From NCBI RefSeq assembly GCF_900176165.1, contig NZ_FWWU01000005.1, positions 1 through 64,000 on the forward strand: DNA of 64,000 bases. The letters are read 5' to 3'. This document shows, one piece after another, positions 1 through 8,766 of the stretch. The DNA comes from Deinococcus hopiensis KR-140. Its GTDB lineage: Bacteria > Deinococcota > Deinococci > Deinococcales > Deinococcaceae. Every line of letters starts with the position of its first letter. Positions within the stretch are counted from its first letter, which is position 1. The notes under the pieces are model-generated. The model was not told where the DNA came from. It made no database searches and saw nothing but the letters and a program-made list of their open reading frames with translations. The translations under genes and the position numbers were made by a program.

Positions 1-207
1 TGGATCGTCGGGGAATACACCCGGCGATCTCCCTTCGAATCGCTGGTAGGGTCTCTCCGAACAGATCATCGGGTTGCGACAGGCGCAGCCATTGCAGGAA
101 GAGGAGCGCCACCAGGCAGAGCACCGCATGATGATGGAGACCCTGCCAACTTCGGCCTTTGAAGTGATCCAGTCCCACCTCCTGTTTGAGCTCGCGGTGT
201 CCCAACT
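1..207 (-). pseudogene. C-terminal fragment of an IS4/IS701-type DDE transposase
   Basis: The minus strand reads KLGHRELKQEVGLDHF, then GRSWQGLHHHAVLCLVALLF, then a tail ending IAGCIPRRS. The D-H-F-x-G-R-S-W-x-G-x-H-H-H signature is typical of the end of IS4/IS701-superfamily transposases. The fragment runs off the left edge of the window. Its upstream part is interrupted at 208 by the IS630-type element, and I do not see the matching N-terminal part on the far side of that element. It is a relic and not a working transposase. Confidence 0.6.
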
Positions 208-218
208 TAGAGCATTTG

Positions 219-812
219 TCATAAAGGCGCCGAAGGGTAGGCATGCCGGAACCAGGCAGTAATGTCCTGCGCGCGAACCGCCTGCAAAGCAGTTCCAAGA
301 GTAGAGATGAGACTGTCGATGGTTCGGCAAGCCCTTGCTCTTACGACGGCTTTGATCTTGGAGAACATCATTTCAATGGGACCCAAGTCGGGACTATAGG
401 GGGGAAGGAACAAGAGCTGACACCCCCGTGCCTCAATGAGCACGCGAACGGAGGCTCGATGATGAGAAGACAGATTGCCCATGACAACGACCTGTCCTGG
501 CTGTAAGGCAGGACAGAGCAGGTGGCGGACGTACCATTCGAACGCTGAACCATGGACCGCCCCAGTCAGGACGAACGGGACCATGGGTCCCGTAAGTTGT
601 CGGGCGCAAATCAACGTCTGATTGCGTCCGTGATCCCTGGGAACATGGCCCTGAGCGCGCTCAGAACGGTGAGCACGGGCGTACCCACGTGTCATTGCTG
701 TATGAAAACCACGCTTGTCCAGGAAGACCAATTGTTCCGGATGCGTGAGATAGGGAGCCAGATCATTTAGAAACTGCTGTCTGTGCTCTTCACTTCGTTC
801 GCTCGCGACCAG
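219..812 (-). pseudogene. IS630 transposase, catalytic frame, copy A; second catalytic Asp lost
   Basis: C-terminal DDE half of the IS630 transposase. It is in the frame entered after slippage on A8; without slippage the first usable codon is a CTG or TTG. Compared with copy B, the first acidic motif reads FLDKRGF instead of FLDESGF. The second reads VVMGNLSSHH instead of VVMDNLSSHH, so the second catalytic aspartate is replaced by glycine. The third acidic position (PIEMMFSKIK) is kept. Loss of that Asp should abolish strand transfer, hence the pseudogene call although the frame is open. Confidence 0.8.
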
Positions 813-1173
813 CGTTTTTTTTATGGGTGATGTGGTGCTTGCGAAACACCCGGTCCACTGTTTTAAAACTGACCTTTAATCCTGTCGCTTCTTCGAGCAT
901 GCGAGCATGCTCGACCAAGGTCGCGTCCCGATGCGTTTCGAGTTGCTTCAACAGTTGCTGTTCGTGGAGGAGGGTGACACGTGGAGGACGTCCAGAAGAC
1001 CGACCCACTTCGTGGAGTGTTCCCAAGCGCTGCTTTTCCAGATATGTATCAACGGTTTCGACGCGCATTCGGTACAACCGGGCGACTTCTTGCCGGCTCT
1101 GTCCGCCTTCTACCGCCGCCACCACTCGTTCTCGCAAATCCAGACTGTATCCTCGACCCCCGACTGGCTTCAT
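790..1173 (-). CDS. IS630 transposase, first frame (HTH domain), copy A
   Basis: 127-residue N-terminal half of an IS630/Tc1-mariner-type transposase. It begins MKPVGGRGYSLDLRERVV and contains the paired helix-turn-helix region (RLYRMRVETVDTYLEKQ, then SGRPPRV) that binds the terminal repeats. The frame ends just past a run of eight T on the plus strand (815-822, A8 in the mRNA). The catalytic half continues in the other frame, so a full transposase needs slippage on that run. The corresponding protein of copy B is nearly identical. Confidence 0.85.
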   Translation of the reverse strand: MKPVGGRGYSLDLRERVVAAVEGGQSRQEVARLYRMRVETVDTYLEKQRLGTLHEVGRSSGRPPRVTLLHEQQLLKQLETHRDATLVEHARMLEEATGLKVSFKTVDRVFRKHHITHKKNAGRERTK

Positions 1174-1223
1174 TCCTTTATGATGACAAATGCTCTAAGG
1201 GCACGAGCTCTTGCCAAAACCTT

Positions 1224-1517
1224 GTGCAGGTGCAGGCCTTCATCCACCAGGCCTTTGAGGCCCACGGCATCGCGCTGCCAGAAGTTGAATTCCAGGCGGT
1301 GGGTGCGGAGCGGCCAAGCCCTTTTCAAGTCTGGTTGCGGACCCCTGATCAGCGCTGCATCACCACGGCGCATTTCTCGAGATCCGCCCAGGAACTGCAG
1401 CTTGAGGGCATTGAGCCTGTCTGGCGGTACCGCTGCTGCCCCTATGGCTGCGTCCATTGGCGGCCCTGTTCAGGAGCAGCGCCTTCGCTGAGCTCGAGAG
1501 CCACTACAGGAGCGTGA
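1224..1517 (+). CDS. Unknown protein fragment beside the IS630 element
   Basis: An open frame of about 97 residues starting from GTG 1224 or GTG 1230, immediately right of the insertion sequence. It contains FIHQAFEAHGIALPEVEFQ, FQVWLRTPDQRCITTAHFSR and CCPYGCVHWRP, with GC-rich third positions that suggest real coding. It has no family I recognise. Because the IS end abuts it, the original start may have been removed, so this may be the 3' part of a longer gene. No ribosome binding site is evident. Confidence 0.35.
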   Translation: MQVQAFIHQAFEAHGIALPEVEFQAVGAERPSPFQVWLRTPDQRCITTAHFSRSAQELQLEGIEPVWRYRCCPYGCVHWRPCSGAAPSLSSRATTGA

Positions 1518-1661
1518 TACGGAATCAAAGTGATTCCTGTATACGGTTGGATTTATGATTAAAATACAGATTACGTCTGGGAAGGCATGGAGAGATATGA
1601 CCTCATAACCGTATAATCGAGAATCATCCTTATTCCGTATGATTCAGCGGAGGAACTCATG
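1517..1661 (+). promoter_or_regulatory. Putative promoter with repeated ATACGGAAT operator-like motif
   Basis: A near-palindrome, ATACGGAATCA-AAG-TGATTCCTGTAT, lies at 1517-1542. The half-site recurs inverted as ATTCCGTAT at 1632-1640. Between them is a consensus -10 hexamer TATAAT at 1612-1617. Downstream, GGAGGA precedes ATG 1659, but that frame stops after seven codons (MMRAAGD). The arrangement resembles a repressor-controlled promoter whose original gene has been lost. It may now drive the helicase at 2007. From 1662 to 2006 I see no other gene. Confidence 0.4.
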
Positions 1662-2006
1662 ATGCGGGCGGCAGGAGATTAGGGCCGAGGCCTTGACCGA
1701 CGACAAGCTGAAGGAGATGGGGACGAACCCCCACAGGGAAACGAGAAAGGCTCAGCCAACGGGCAGGTAGGTTTCAGGTTGGCCTGGGAGCTGTACGCTT
1801 CGCGTCGATAGTGCGCCATGCTGCCCAGCGGGAGCACGCCCGTAAGGCAGATGTCATACGAAAACGCAAACACTTGCAGTATCCGCCAGCGCTGCGTCAT
1901 CGACTGACACGGCGGCTGACACTTCGTCCGCGTCATTCGATGTCGCGGCTCTATCCCACACTGCGGGCACAACGGGAGCGGCCAGCGCCCCACAGGAGGT
2001 TCACCC

Positions 2007-4661
2007 ATGACCACGATGCCCCAGCTTCCCCCCTATAACGGTGCTCAGACCTCCTCCTGGTCCGAAACCCACGTTCTTGAATTGCCAGAGCGCGAGGCCC
2101 GCACCGTGCCTCTGGGCGACCTGCCGAGCAGTGAAGTGGTAAAGCGTTACTTGCGTAGTGCCTTTCCAGGCGGCATCTATACCCACCAGGCCGACGCCGC
2201 GACCTGCGCTGCCAGCTACGAGGACTTCGCGGTCACCACCGGCACCGCCAGCGGAAAGACGCTGTGCTTCCACCTCGCCGCGCTCGAGGCCCTATCCACC
2301 CTTCCGGAAACGAAGGTGGTCGTCCTCTATCCTCAGAAAGCACTCGGAGCCGAGCAGGAAGGACGGTGGAAGGAGACGCTTCAGGCAGCAGGCGTTGATG
2401 CCCGAGTGGGCCGCATTGACGGTGCCGTGCCGGTCAGCCAGCGGGAGCTGATCCTCGACACCTGCCGCGTCGTCATCCTCACGCCGGACGTCTTGCACGC
2501 CTGGCTGCTCAGCAACCTCGCCCGCAAGTCTGTCCGCAACTTCATCCGTGCCACCCGCCTGATGATCATCGATGAGGTGCACACGTTCACCGGCGTGTTC
2601 GGGAGCAACGCCGCATTCCTGTTCAGGCGCTACGAGCACGCCCTGAAGACGTTGACCCGCAAACGGCTGCAGTACGTGTGCGCCTCGGCCACCATCCAGG
2701 ATCCCGCCGAGCACCTCATGCTCCTGACCGGGCGAACCTTCACGCTGATCGGTCCGGACCGCGACGGCTCGCCCCGGCAGCCGGTCAGCCTTCACTTCCT
2801 GCGGCCCACTGAACCTGGCCGGGACCTGCTCACCGGAGCGGCGAGCCTACTGCACGACCTCGCGGCAGATGGCCAGAAGTTCCTGTGCTTCAGCGACTCG
2901 CGCAAGCAAACCGAGAACCTGGCGAGCATCATGGCCCGCCGCCCGGATGTGGACGACGCCGAGGACTCGGACGACCATCCGCTGGACAGCTCGCCCCTCG
3001 CCAAGCTGCGTGTCCTGCCGTACCGCAGCGGCTACGAGTCCCGGGACCGGACGGAGATCCAGGCGCGTCTTACCCGCGGCGACCTGGACGGCATCATCTC
3101 CACCAGTGCCCTGGAACTCGGCATGGACATTCCGCACCTCGACGCAGTCGTGCTGCTCGGCGTCCCAGCTTCCAGCACGTCGTTGCATCAGCGGATTGGC
3201 CGCGTGGGCCGCCGCCGGCCCGGCCGGGTGCTGATCCTCGATTCGGGTTCCGCCAGCGACGCCCTGCTGTTTGAACGGCCGGAAGAGGTGCTCACTCGGC
3301 CCCTCGCGGACGGCGCGCTGTACCTCGAGAACCAGAACATTCAGTGCATCCATGCCATCTGCCTTGCGCGCGCTGGCGGGGAACACGACGCCCTGATGAC
3401 TGCTCTGGACCGTGAAACCGACTCGGAAATCGACACGCCGGTTACCTGGCCTGATGGATTCCTCGATCTGGTTGCCCGTGAGCGGTCGGGTACCCTGCCT
3501 CCAGCGCTTCACGTGCTGCGCGCCCAGGCAGGTGACCGGCCCAATCACGCCTTCCCACTCCGGGACGTGGAAACCAGCTATAAGGTTGAGCTGCGGCAGG
3601 GCAACGGCCCACAGGAACTCGGCACACTCTCTTACGGTCAGGTGATGCGCGAGGCCTACCCAGGTGCTGTGTATCTGTATGCCACCCGGGCATACCGGGT
3701 GACCCGCATCAATCCGCTGTCCCGCACCGTGCACGTCCGCCCTGAGAAACGCTTCTCCACCAAGCCCAGCTGCCTGCCCACCCTGGCTTTCCCGAACTTC
3801 GATGCCGGCAGTGTCTACCAGGCAGCCCAGCACGGACAGCTTCAGGCAGTGGACTGCGACGTCATGATTTCGGAGAACGTGGTTGGCTTCGATGAGCGCC
3901 GTGGACCGAATACCTTTCATAGCGCGTACCCACTTGATCCCCACCAGACCGGCATCTATTTCCAGCAACCGCGCTTCTCCCGCAACATGTACACCACCGG
4001 GATCGTCCTGCACCACGGTCTCCTGCAGGGAGACGTGCCTCGGGGCCGCCTTGCTGAGATCGTTCTCGACGCCTTCCAGCTCACGGTGCCCTTTGAGAGC
4101 CGCGATATTGGCGTCACCACGGATAAGCTCCGTGTGGAGCGCCCTGGCCTGCCCAAAGGAGACGGCGTGGTCGTTATCTATGACCAGACGTACGGTAGCC
4201 TGCGGCTTTCCGGCCGGCTGCTGGGTGACGACGTTCTTCCGCGTGTGCTGGAGACGGCCGCGAGCCTCGCCGCTTATGACCTTGAGATGGCTCCAGACGA
4301 TGAAGGCCTCATGCGCGTTCACACCGCCTTACAGCAGCTTGCCCTGGAAGCTACGCGCACGCGGCGGACGCCCGCATGGGCCGAAACCGCTCCGCCCATT
4401 CCCGAGGACGGCGAGCGTGTCCAGGTCCTTTTGGAGGGCACGACCGGCATCTGCCTGCTGCACGACCACCGGGAGATGAAGATCGCGCAGGTGTACTACA
4501 GTCCTCGTTCCGGCCTGCAGTACAAGGGCAGGCTCTGCACGGACAATGCCTGGGATACCCACCTCACGGTCGTTCCCGTGGGAGGAGTGCAGGCGATTCC
4601 TGGGGTCAGCGAGCTCGGGTGGTATGACCTGGACCTCGGAGAGATCGTCGCAGATGGGTGA
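2007..4661 (+). CDS. MrfA/Hrq1-like superfamily 2 DNA helicase
   Basis: 884-residue DEAD/DEAH helicase started by ATG with an AGGAGG ribosome binding site just upstream. Walker A is TGTASGKT (about 78-85), motif II DEVH (about 189-192) and motif III SAT within YVCASATIQDP (about 226). The C-terminal RecA lobe has TSALELGMDIP and QRIGRVGRR. The segment IIDEVHTFTGVFGSNAAF is characteristic of the MrfA/Hrq1 group. The C-terminal part resembles the MrfA/Hrq1 accessory region (TTGI, FESRDIGV, YDQTYGSLRLSG) but lacks the cysteine cluster usual in MZB/DUF1998 domains. It converges with mcrC, with only two bases between their stop codons. Context suggests a role in defence; DNA repair is the alternative. 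Confidence 0.8.
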   Translation: MTTMPQLPPYNGAQTSSWSETHVLELPEREARTVPLGDLPSSEVVKRYLRSAFPGGIYTHQADAATCAASYEDFAVTTGTASGKTLCFHLAALEALSTLPETKVVVLYPQKALGAEQEGRWKETLQAAGVDARVGRIDGAVPVSQRELILDTCRVVILTPDVLHAWLLSNLARKSVRNFIRATRLMIIDEVHTFTGVFGSNAAFLFRRYEHALKTLTRKRLQYVCASATIQDPAEHLMLLTGRTFTLIGPDRDGSPRQPVSLHFLRPTEPGRDLLTGAASLLHDLAADGQKFLCFSDSRKQTENLASIMARRPDVDDAEDSDDHPLDSSPLAKLRVLPYRSGYESRDRTEIQARLTRGDLDGIISTSALELGMDIPHLDAVVLLGVPASSTSLHQRIGRVGRRRPGRVLILDSGSASDALLFERPEEVLTRPLADGALYLENQNIQCIHAICLARAGGEHDALMTALDRETDSEIDTPVTWPDGFLDLVARERSGTLPPALHVLRAQAGDRPNHAFPLRDVETSYKVELRQGNGPQELGTLSYGQVMREAYPGAVYLYATRAYRVTRINPLSRTVHVRPEKRFSTKPSCLPTLAFPNFDAGSVYQAAQHGQLQAVDCDVMISENVVGFDERRGPNTFHSAYPLDPHQTGIYFQQPRFSRNMYTTGIVLHHGLLQGDVPRGRLAEIVLDAFQLTVPFESRDIGVTTDKLRVERPGLPKGDGVVVIYDQTYGSLRLSGRLLGDDVLPRVLETAASLAAYDLEMAPDDEGLMRVHTALQQLALEATRTRRTPAWAETAPPIPEDGERVQVLLEGTTGICLLHDHREMKIAQVYYSPRSGLQYKGRLCTDNAWDTHLTVVPVGGVQAIPGVSELGWYDLDLGEIVADG

Positions 4662-4663
4662 GT

Positions 4664-5983
4664 CTACCGTGCTTGAGCATCAAGCCCCGCTTCGCATGGA
4701 ATCGAGGGAGAATCAGATTCAAGGTCAACGGTCAGCAGCGTGAGCTCCCGACCATCCCCGAGGATGATGGGGGCAGACAACCGGGGGAGGCCGTCGAGGT
4801 GCGGGTAAATCAACCAGAGCGGTTTCCGTGACTCTGATGACTGCTGATGGAACACATGGCTATACGCCAACATCTGATAAGCATCGGCGTTGGTGATGTC
4901 ATAGGTGGGCCCGCCACCTGGTTTAAGCCTCTTCCACTTCGTATCGGCAATGACGACTTGCTTGTCGGGCATTGTGATGCGTAGATCAGGACGAAGGGGG
5001 AAGGCCCGTTGGCCATTCACTCGTCCCAACGCGTGGTCTGTCACCTGCGTCTCGATAAGCCAGTTCGGGTACTGCACGCGCAACAGGTGAGCGACATACC
5101 CTTCGTACACCTTGTTCATATCGAAGAGGACGGCGTGAGCCCTGGCTGTGATGCCGCCCACCAGCGGGTTGAGCTCGTACAACACCAAGCGGCAGAGGGC
5201 CTCCAGAGCAGCGAAGTGCGCGTGCCCACGCTCCAGCCGCCACGCCGAAAAATCACGCTGAATATCCTGGCTTGGGGACACACGCTCAAGCGCCACCAGG
5301 AGTTCTCGAGCCAGGTGCCGGGTGGGCTGCAGCCGCGTCATACGAGAGACCCGTTCCACAGTCAGGCGAGTCAGGCGGGTTTCCGGTCTGTCGGGCAAAA
5401 ACTCGTCGTACACCACGTTCAGTCGATGCGCATGTTGAGGCGGCTGCCGCATCTGCCGGGGCAGGTCCAGCCGGCCCCGCAACGAAGCGCGTTCCTCATA
5501 CACCGGCACGTAGGTGTGAGGAAGACCGCGCCTCACGGCGACTTTGATTCCCTCCAGAACAGAGCGGAGCAGGACTTCAAACAGGGGCATCCGCGTGGCG
5601 TCCAGGTCAGCAGGAGGGGCGACAAGAAAGCGCTCGTCCGTCGCCACCAGCATGCGCAAAAGAAGAGTGCGGCTGCGCCCAGGAGACGCCAGTGGGTCCG
5701 AGTGCCGAGTGCCCGGACGCTCATGGGTCTTTGGAAGGATCTCCACGGTGGTTCCGTCCGGAGTGCGGACCAGTCCAACCCATTGGGTGAGTTTCAAAGA
5801 CGTCTGCCCGCCCACCCTCGTGGGGACAGCGACGGGATTCAGCTCCTGGGTTTTCTCGAGCACAAGAGCTTCGACAGCGTCGAAGGCCTCCTCGCTGAGG
5901 ACGGTTATATTCCCGTCGCCCTGACTGCTGACCTTCCCCCGGACCAAAAAGTCATGTTCTCGGACGCTCAGGTGCACACTCAC
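4664..5983 (-). CDS. mcrC: McrC-like nuclease subunit of a modification-dependent restriction system
   Basis: 439-residue protein with the layout of McrC: a beta-rich N-terminal part, a helical middle that binds McrB, and a C-terminal PD-(D/E)XK nuclease. The catalytic residues are visible as D333 in LRPDLRI and D347-x-K349 in IADTKWK, followed by a conserved glutamine in DAYQMLAY. McrC cuts DNA when bound to the McrB motor. The start overlaps the mcrB-like stop by four bases, so the two are translationally coupled. The usual McrC is somewhat shorter, around 350 residues. Confidence 0.88.
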   Translation of the reverse strand: MSVHLSVREHDFLVRGKVSSQGDGNITVLSEEAFDAVEALVLEKTQELNPVAVPTRVGGQTSLKLTQWVGLVRTPDGTTVEILPKTHERPGTRHSDPLASPGRSRTLLLRMLVATDERFLVAPPADLDATRMPLFEVLLRSVLEGIKVAVRRGLPHTYVPVYEERASLRGRLDLPRQMRQPPQHAHRLNVVYDEFLPDRPETRLTRLTVERVSRMTRLQPTRHLARELLVALERVSPSQDIQRDFSAWRLERGHAHFAALEALCRLVLYELNPLVGGITARAHAVLFDMNKVYEGYVAHLLRVQYPNWLIETQVTDHALGRVNGQRAFPLRPDLRITMPDKQVVIADTKWKRLKPGGGPTYDITNADAYQMLAYSHVFHQQSSESRKPLWLIYPHLDGLPRLSAPIILGDGRELTLLTVDLESDSPSIPCEAGLDAQAR

Positions 5984-8325
5984 GCCCCAAATGGGAAGAC
6001 GTCCGGCGACATGCGGCTGTAGACGAGGGTGAAGGCCTCCAGTTCTCCAAACGCAGCCTCATTGACGCGGTACCGGACCTCATCACCCACCTTGTCCTGG
6101 TGCACAAATTGAAGGTGCCGTTCTTTCCCTTGATCTGCGAGCACCTCGCGAATCCTGGCCCAATCATCGAAGAAGTACTCCTCGAGTTGTGGCAGGATGC
6201 GTTCCCGCAAGGCACTTGCGACGCCCTCGAGTGTGGCGGGCAGGCCCAGCAGATAGGCATGACCAATCACCTGTTCACGGCTGAGCAACTGCTGGATCCG
6301 GTCGTTGATGGCGTACAGGAACTTTCTCAGGTCAAGTTCGCGTCCATCAAGGTTGAGCACTGGTAGGACCGCAGGTTCAGGCCAGACGGGATGGAACACG
6401 AATCGCCGGCGCAGGGCCGTATCCAGCTGGGTCAGGCTCCGGTCGGCCGTATTCATGGTGCCGATGATGTAGAGCGAGTCTGGCACACTCAATTGCCGCC
6501 GGCTGAGAGGCAGCTTAACGGTTAATGCTTCTGGTCGCCCCGCGCGCTTCTCGGGCTCCAGCAAGGTAATGAGTTCACCGAAAATTTTAGCGACGTTGCC
6601 CCGGTTGATTTCGTCAATGATCAGGACGTGGCGAGATGCAGGACGGTTTGTGCGACTGGGCGAAGCTGTAGAGCCAAGGTGAAGGCGCTGCAGCACCTCC
6701 AGGGCAGTGGCCCCTGCAACGCGTTGCAGGGTAGGAGGCGCGAATTTCCGACCAGTGATGTCCTGAGCAGCAACGTCCAACTCCGTGGCCAGCCAGTGGA
6801 CTGGTCTCGCGTGAGCGTAATCATCAGCGAACAGCGGGTCGCTGTTCGGGTCAAAGTGATAATCACCGTCAACGAGGCCTACAGCGCCAATACTGTCAGC
6901 ACTCTTCGCCAGCAGAACCATATCCCCGAAGCGCATGGCATCCCGGAACAGCATCTGCGAGGGATTGGGTTCCTCCTCGCTCAGGGTGTTTAAATCCTGC
7001 GGACTCTTCTTCCAGCTACCGACGCGTATCTCTCCTCGTTCCAGACAGCGATCGCGTACAGGGCTGACCGTATTCGTACCGTCTATGTAAATCCGCCACA
7101 CCTGGGCGTCGTGCCGCATGGCCTGATGGGCCTGTATAACTGGCTGTCTGGCTGCTGTGGGCCCAGCAGGAAGTAGAGTTCCGCCTGCGGCGCGAACAGC
7201 TTCCAAAAAGAGGCCGTCTTCCAGCTGGTAGTTTAGCTGCCCGTCATGCATGACTGGCTTGATGCCTTCGATAAAGTCTTCGTAGCCGAAGGACTGATGA
7301 AAAGTTACAAACGAAATAGCGCCTGCAGCGAACCATTTATCGTAACGGGCTTTAAGAGCTGCACGGTCGGCGAGTGTGGACGCCAGAAAGTCTGGGTCCA
7401 GGATGGCCAGAGCTCGCTCGATGACTTGATAGGTTTTGCCAGTTCCAGGAGGGCCATACAAAATCTGGTTTCGTTGTACGGAGTCGCTGTTTACAACATC
7501 TCCGAGAATTTCCTCACGGTGGCCGTGCGCCTCAAGCATCTCGGTCCCCTTTGCCTCTTGCTCTGTGGTCTGCGTTAAGCCGAGTCTTGCTTGCCTGACC
7601 TCAGAGGGGATCTTTGAGAGCATGCCCATCCATTGACCAAAGACAACTTCTCTCCCTTGTTGATCTTGGAAGATCCATCCTGAGGAGCCCCCACCTTTTC
7701 GCAGCAGAATCACGCTTGACGCGGCAGTTGCAGACTCAAAAGCAGTGTCTGTTGTAAACTCGAATAAATGCGAATCCGGCTTTTCTCTTAAGACGTCTTT
7801 ATCGATCAGCTGCTGCTTGATTTCCCTTTTCTCGGAGTCCATTGATTTCACGGCCTCGCTGCCTGCCAGAACAACAAATCTCCCTTTGCGCATTTGGGCG
7901 TAGGCGGTGAGAAGATCAGTCTTCAGAGTAAATACTGGCGTATCTTTATCTCCCCAGAACCAAGTAAGCCATTGCCCATGCGTTTGCTTTTTTCCTTCTG
8001 AATCGCGAACAAACCATTCGCGAATTCCATTGACCATTCGCCCTGCCACAATGCAGCCTGCTTCTGTGCTGCCATTGAAATCTTCATCGCGCACAAAACG
8101 CAATTCACCACTTGAGGGATCTGGCTGTAGTACGCCTTCATCCAAAAGGCGCCGACGATGATCTTTATAGCCAGCTGGAACATAACGTTCATAGCTATCC
8201 GTCACTTGTGCCCGTGCCTGACTTCCGGCAAGAACAGTGAAGCGGCTGCCGTGTGGTCGCCCCTTGGCCTTCACGCCTACGGTTTCCAACTCAAAAGTGG
8301 GAAATTGATCTTCTGTGCCTGGCAA
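5980..8325 (-). CDS. mcrB: McrB-like AAA+ GTPase with two DUF4357-like modules and an EVE/PUA-like insertion
   Basis: 781-residue motor protein read from TTG with a strong GAGGAG site seven bases upstream. Residues about 25-110 and 145-235 are two copies of a DUF4357-like fold (compare NGSTEAGCIVAGRMVNGIREW with FESATAASSVILL). The AAA+ core has Walker A GPPGTGKT (291-298), Walker B LIIDEINRGN (568-577) and the McrB signature TMNTADRS (623-630). Between Walker A and Walker B sits an extra block (about 405-530) beginning VWRIYIDG and containing IGAVGLVDGDYHF and HARPVHWL, which resembles an EVE/PUA-like modified-base reader. Family knowledge: McrB uses GTP to power DNA translocation. The sensing role of the insert is inferred. 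Confidence 0.85.
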   Translation of the reverse strand: MPGTEDQFPTFELETVGVKAKGRPHGSRFTVLAGSQARAQVTDSYERYVPAGYKDHRRRLLDEGVLQPDPSSGELRFVRDEDFNGSTEAGCIVAGRMVNGIREWFVRDSEGKKQTHGQWLTWFWGDKDTPVFTLKTDLLTAYAQMRKGRFVVLAGSEAVKSMDSEKREIKQQLIDKDVLREKPDSHLFEFTTDTAFESATAASSVILLRKGGGSSGWIFQDQQGREVVFGQWMGMLSKIPSEVRQARLGLTQTTEQEAKGTEMLEAHGHREEILGDVVNSDSVQRNQILYGPPGTGKTYQVIERALAILDPDFLASTLADRAALKARYDKWFAAGAISFVTFHQSFGYEDFIEGIKPVMHDGQLNYQLEDGLFLEAVRAAGGTLLPAGPTAARQPVIQAHQAMRHDAQVWRIYIDGTNTVSPVRDRCLERGEIRVGSWKKSPQDLNTLSEEEPNPSQMLFRDAMRFGDMVLLAKSADSIGAVGLVDGDYHFDPNSDPLFADDYAHARPVHWLATELDVAAQDITGRKFAPPTLQRVAGATALEVLQRLHLGSTASPSRTNRPASRHVLIIDEINRGNVAKIFGELITLLEPEKRAGRPEALTVKLPLSRRQLSVPDSLYIIGTMNTADRSLTQLDTALRRRFVFHPVWPEPAVLPVLNLDGRELDLRKFLYAINDRIQQLLSREQVIGHAYLLGLPATLEGVASALRERILPQLEEYFFDDWARIREVLADQGKERHLQFVHQDKVGDEVRYRVNEAAFGELEAFTLVYSRMSPDVFPFGA

Positions 8326-8371
8326 CTTGGAACTCCTCTTGGAAAAACTTCTGCGCGGAAGTTCAAAAAAT

Positions 8372-8764
8372 TTAGGATTTGTAGGGGTGGTTATCTGGAG
8401 CGAAAGTGGCTCTCATGCCGAATAATCGTACGGAAAGAACTTTTGCTGTATTCATAGCTGCCTCTCGATGCTTCAGGACCAGGGCCTCCCTGCCTACAGC
8501 GTGCCGGTCAGTATCTTCCGGAACGGGGTATTTCCTCCTCAAGTCGGGTAATCCCGGGAGTTGTCTCCTCATAATTCGGTGTCGAATCGAAGCGGTCATC
8601 GCAAGTACGAACCATCTTACTGAAGTTTGCCCTGAAGCCACATTCCTCCCCAGCTTTCCCAGCACGTGCTGTTGGTCTGGCTCCGCATCGTCAGAATTAA
8701 GGACAAGCACTTCCTCCCTGGTCAGGCTGAGGCTGAGCAACTCGCCGCTGCCCAGCAGTGGCAC
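8372..8764 (-). CDS. Small protein of unknown function between the fused helicase and McrB
   Basis: 130 residues from a GTG that begins two bases after the TAA of the upstream exonuclease-RecQ-UvrD gene and ends 46 bases before the mcrB-like start. The operon position and tight spacing are the main support. The N-terminal half (VPLLGSGELLSLSLTREEVL) looks protein-like; the C-terminal third is basic and less convincing. I recognise no domain, signal peptide or membrane segment. It might be a specificity or coupling factor of the system, or non-coding read-through. Confidence 0.4.
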   Translation of the reverse strand: MPLLGSGELLSLSLTREEVLVLNSDDAEPDQQHVLGKLGRNVASGQTSVRWFVLAMTASIRHRIMRRQLPGLPDLRRKYPVPEDTDRHAVGREALVLKHREAAMNTAKVLSVRLFGMRATFAPDNHPYKS

Positions 8765-8766
8765 CC

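Larger units (their letters stand above)
208..1197 (-). mobile_element. IS630-type insertion sequence, copy A (990 bp)
   Basis: Both ends carry the 16-bp terminal motif TAGAGCATTTGTCATA, read inward: exact at 208-223 and with a slightly different inner end at 1182-1197. TA lies at each outer edge, as expected for a family that inserts at TA. The element is 990 bp, the same length as copy B at 23005-23994, and encodes the same two overlapping transposase frames. Its transposase has lost a catalytic residue, so this copy is probably immobile unless helped by copy B. Confidence 0.9.

Noticed and set aside
2847..4322. A 491-codon minus-strand open frame
   Set aside because: It lies wholly inside the MrfA-like helicase gene on the opposite strand and has no recognisable motifs; an antisense artefact of GC-rich coding DNA.
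5009..6022. A 337-codon plus-strand open frame
   Set aside because: Antisense to mcrC, with no domain signal; the minus-strand nuclease motifs are clear.
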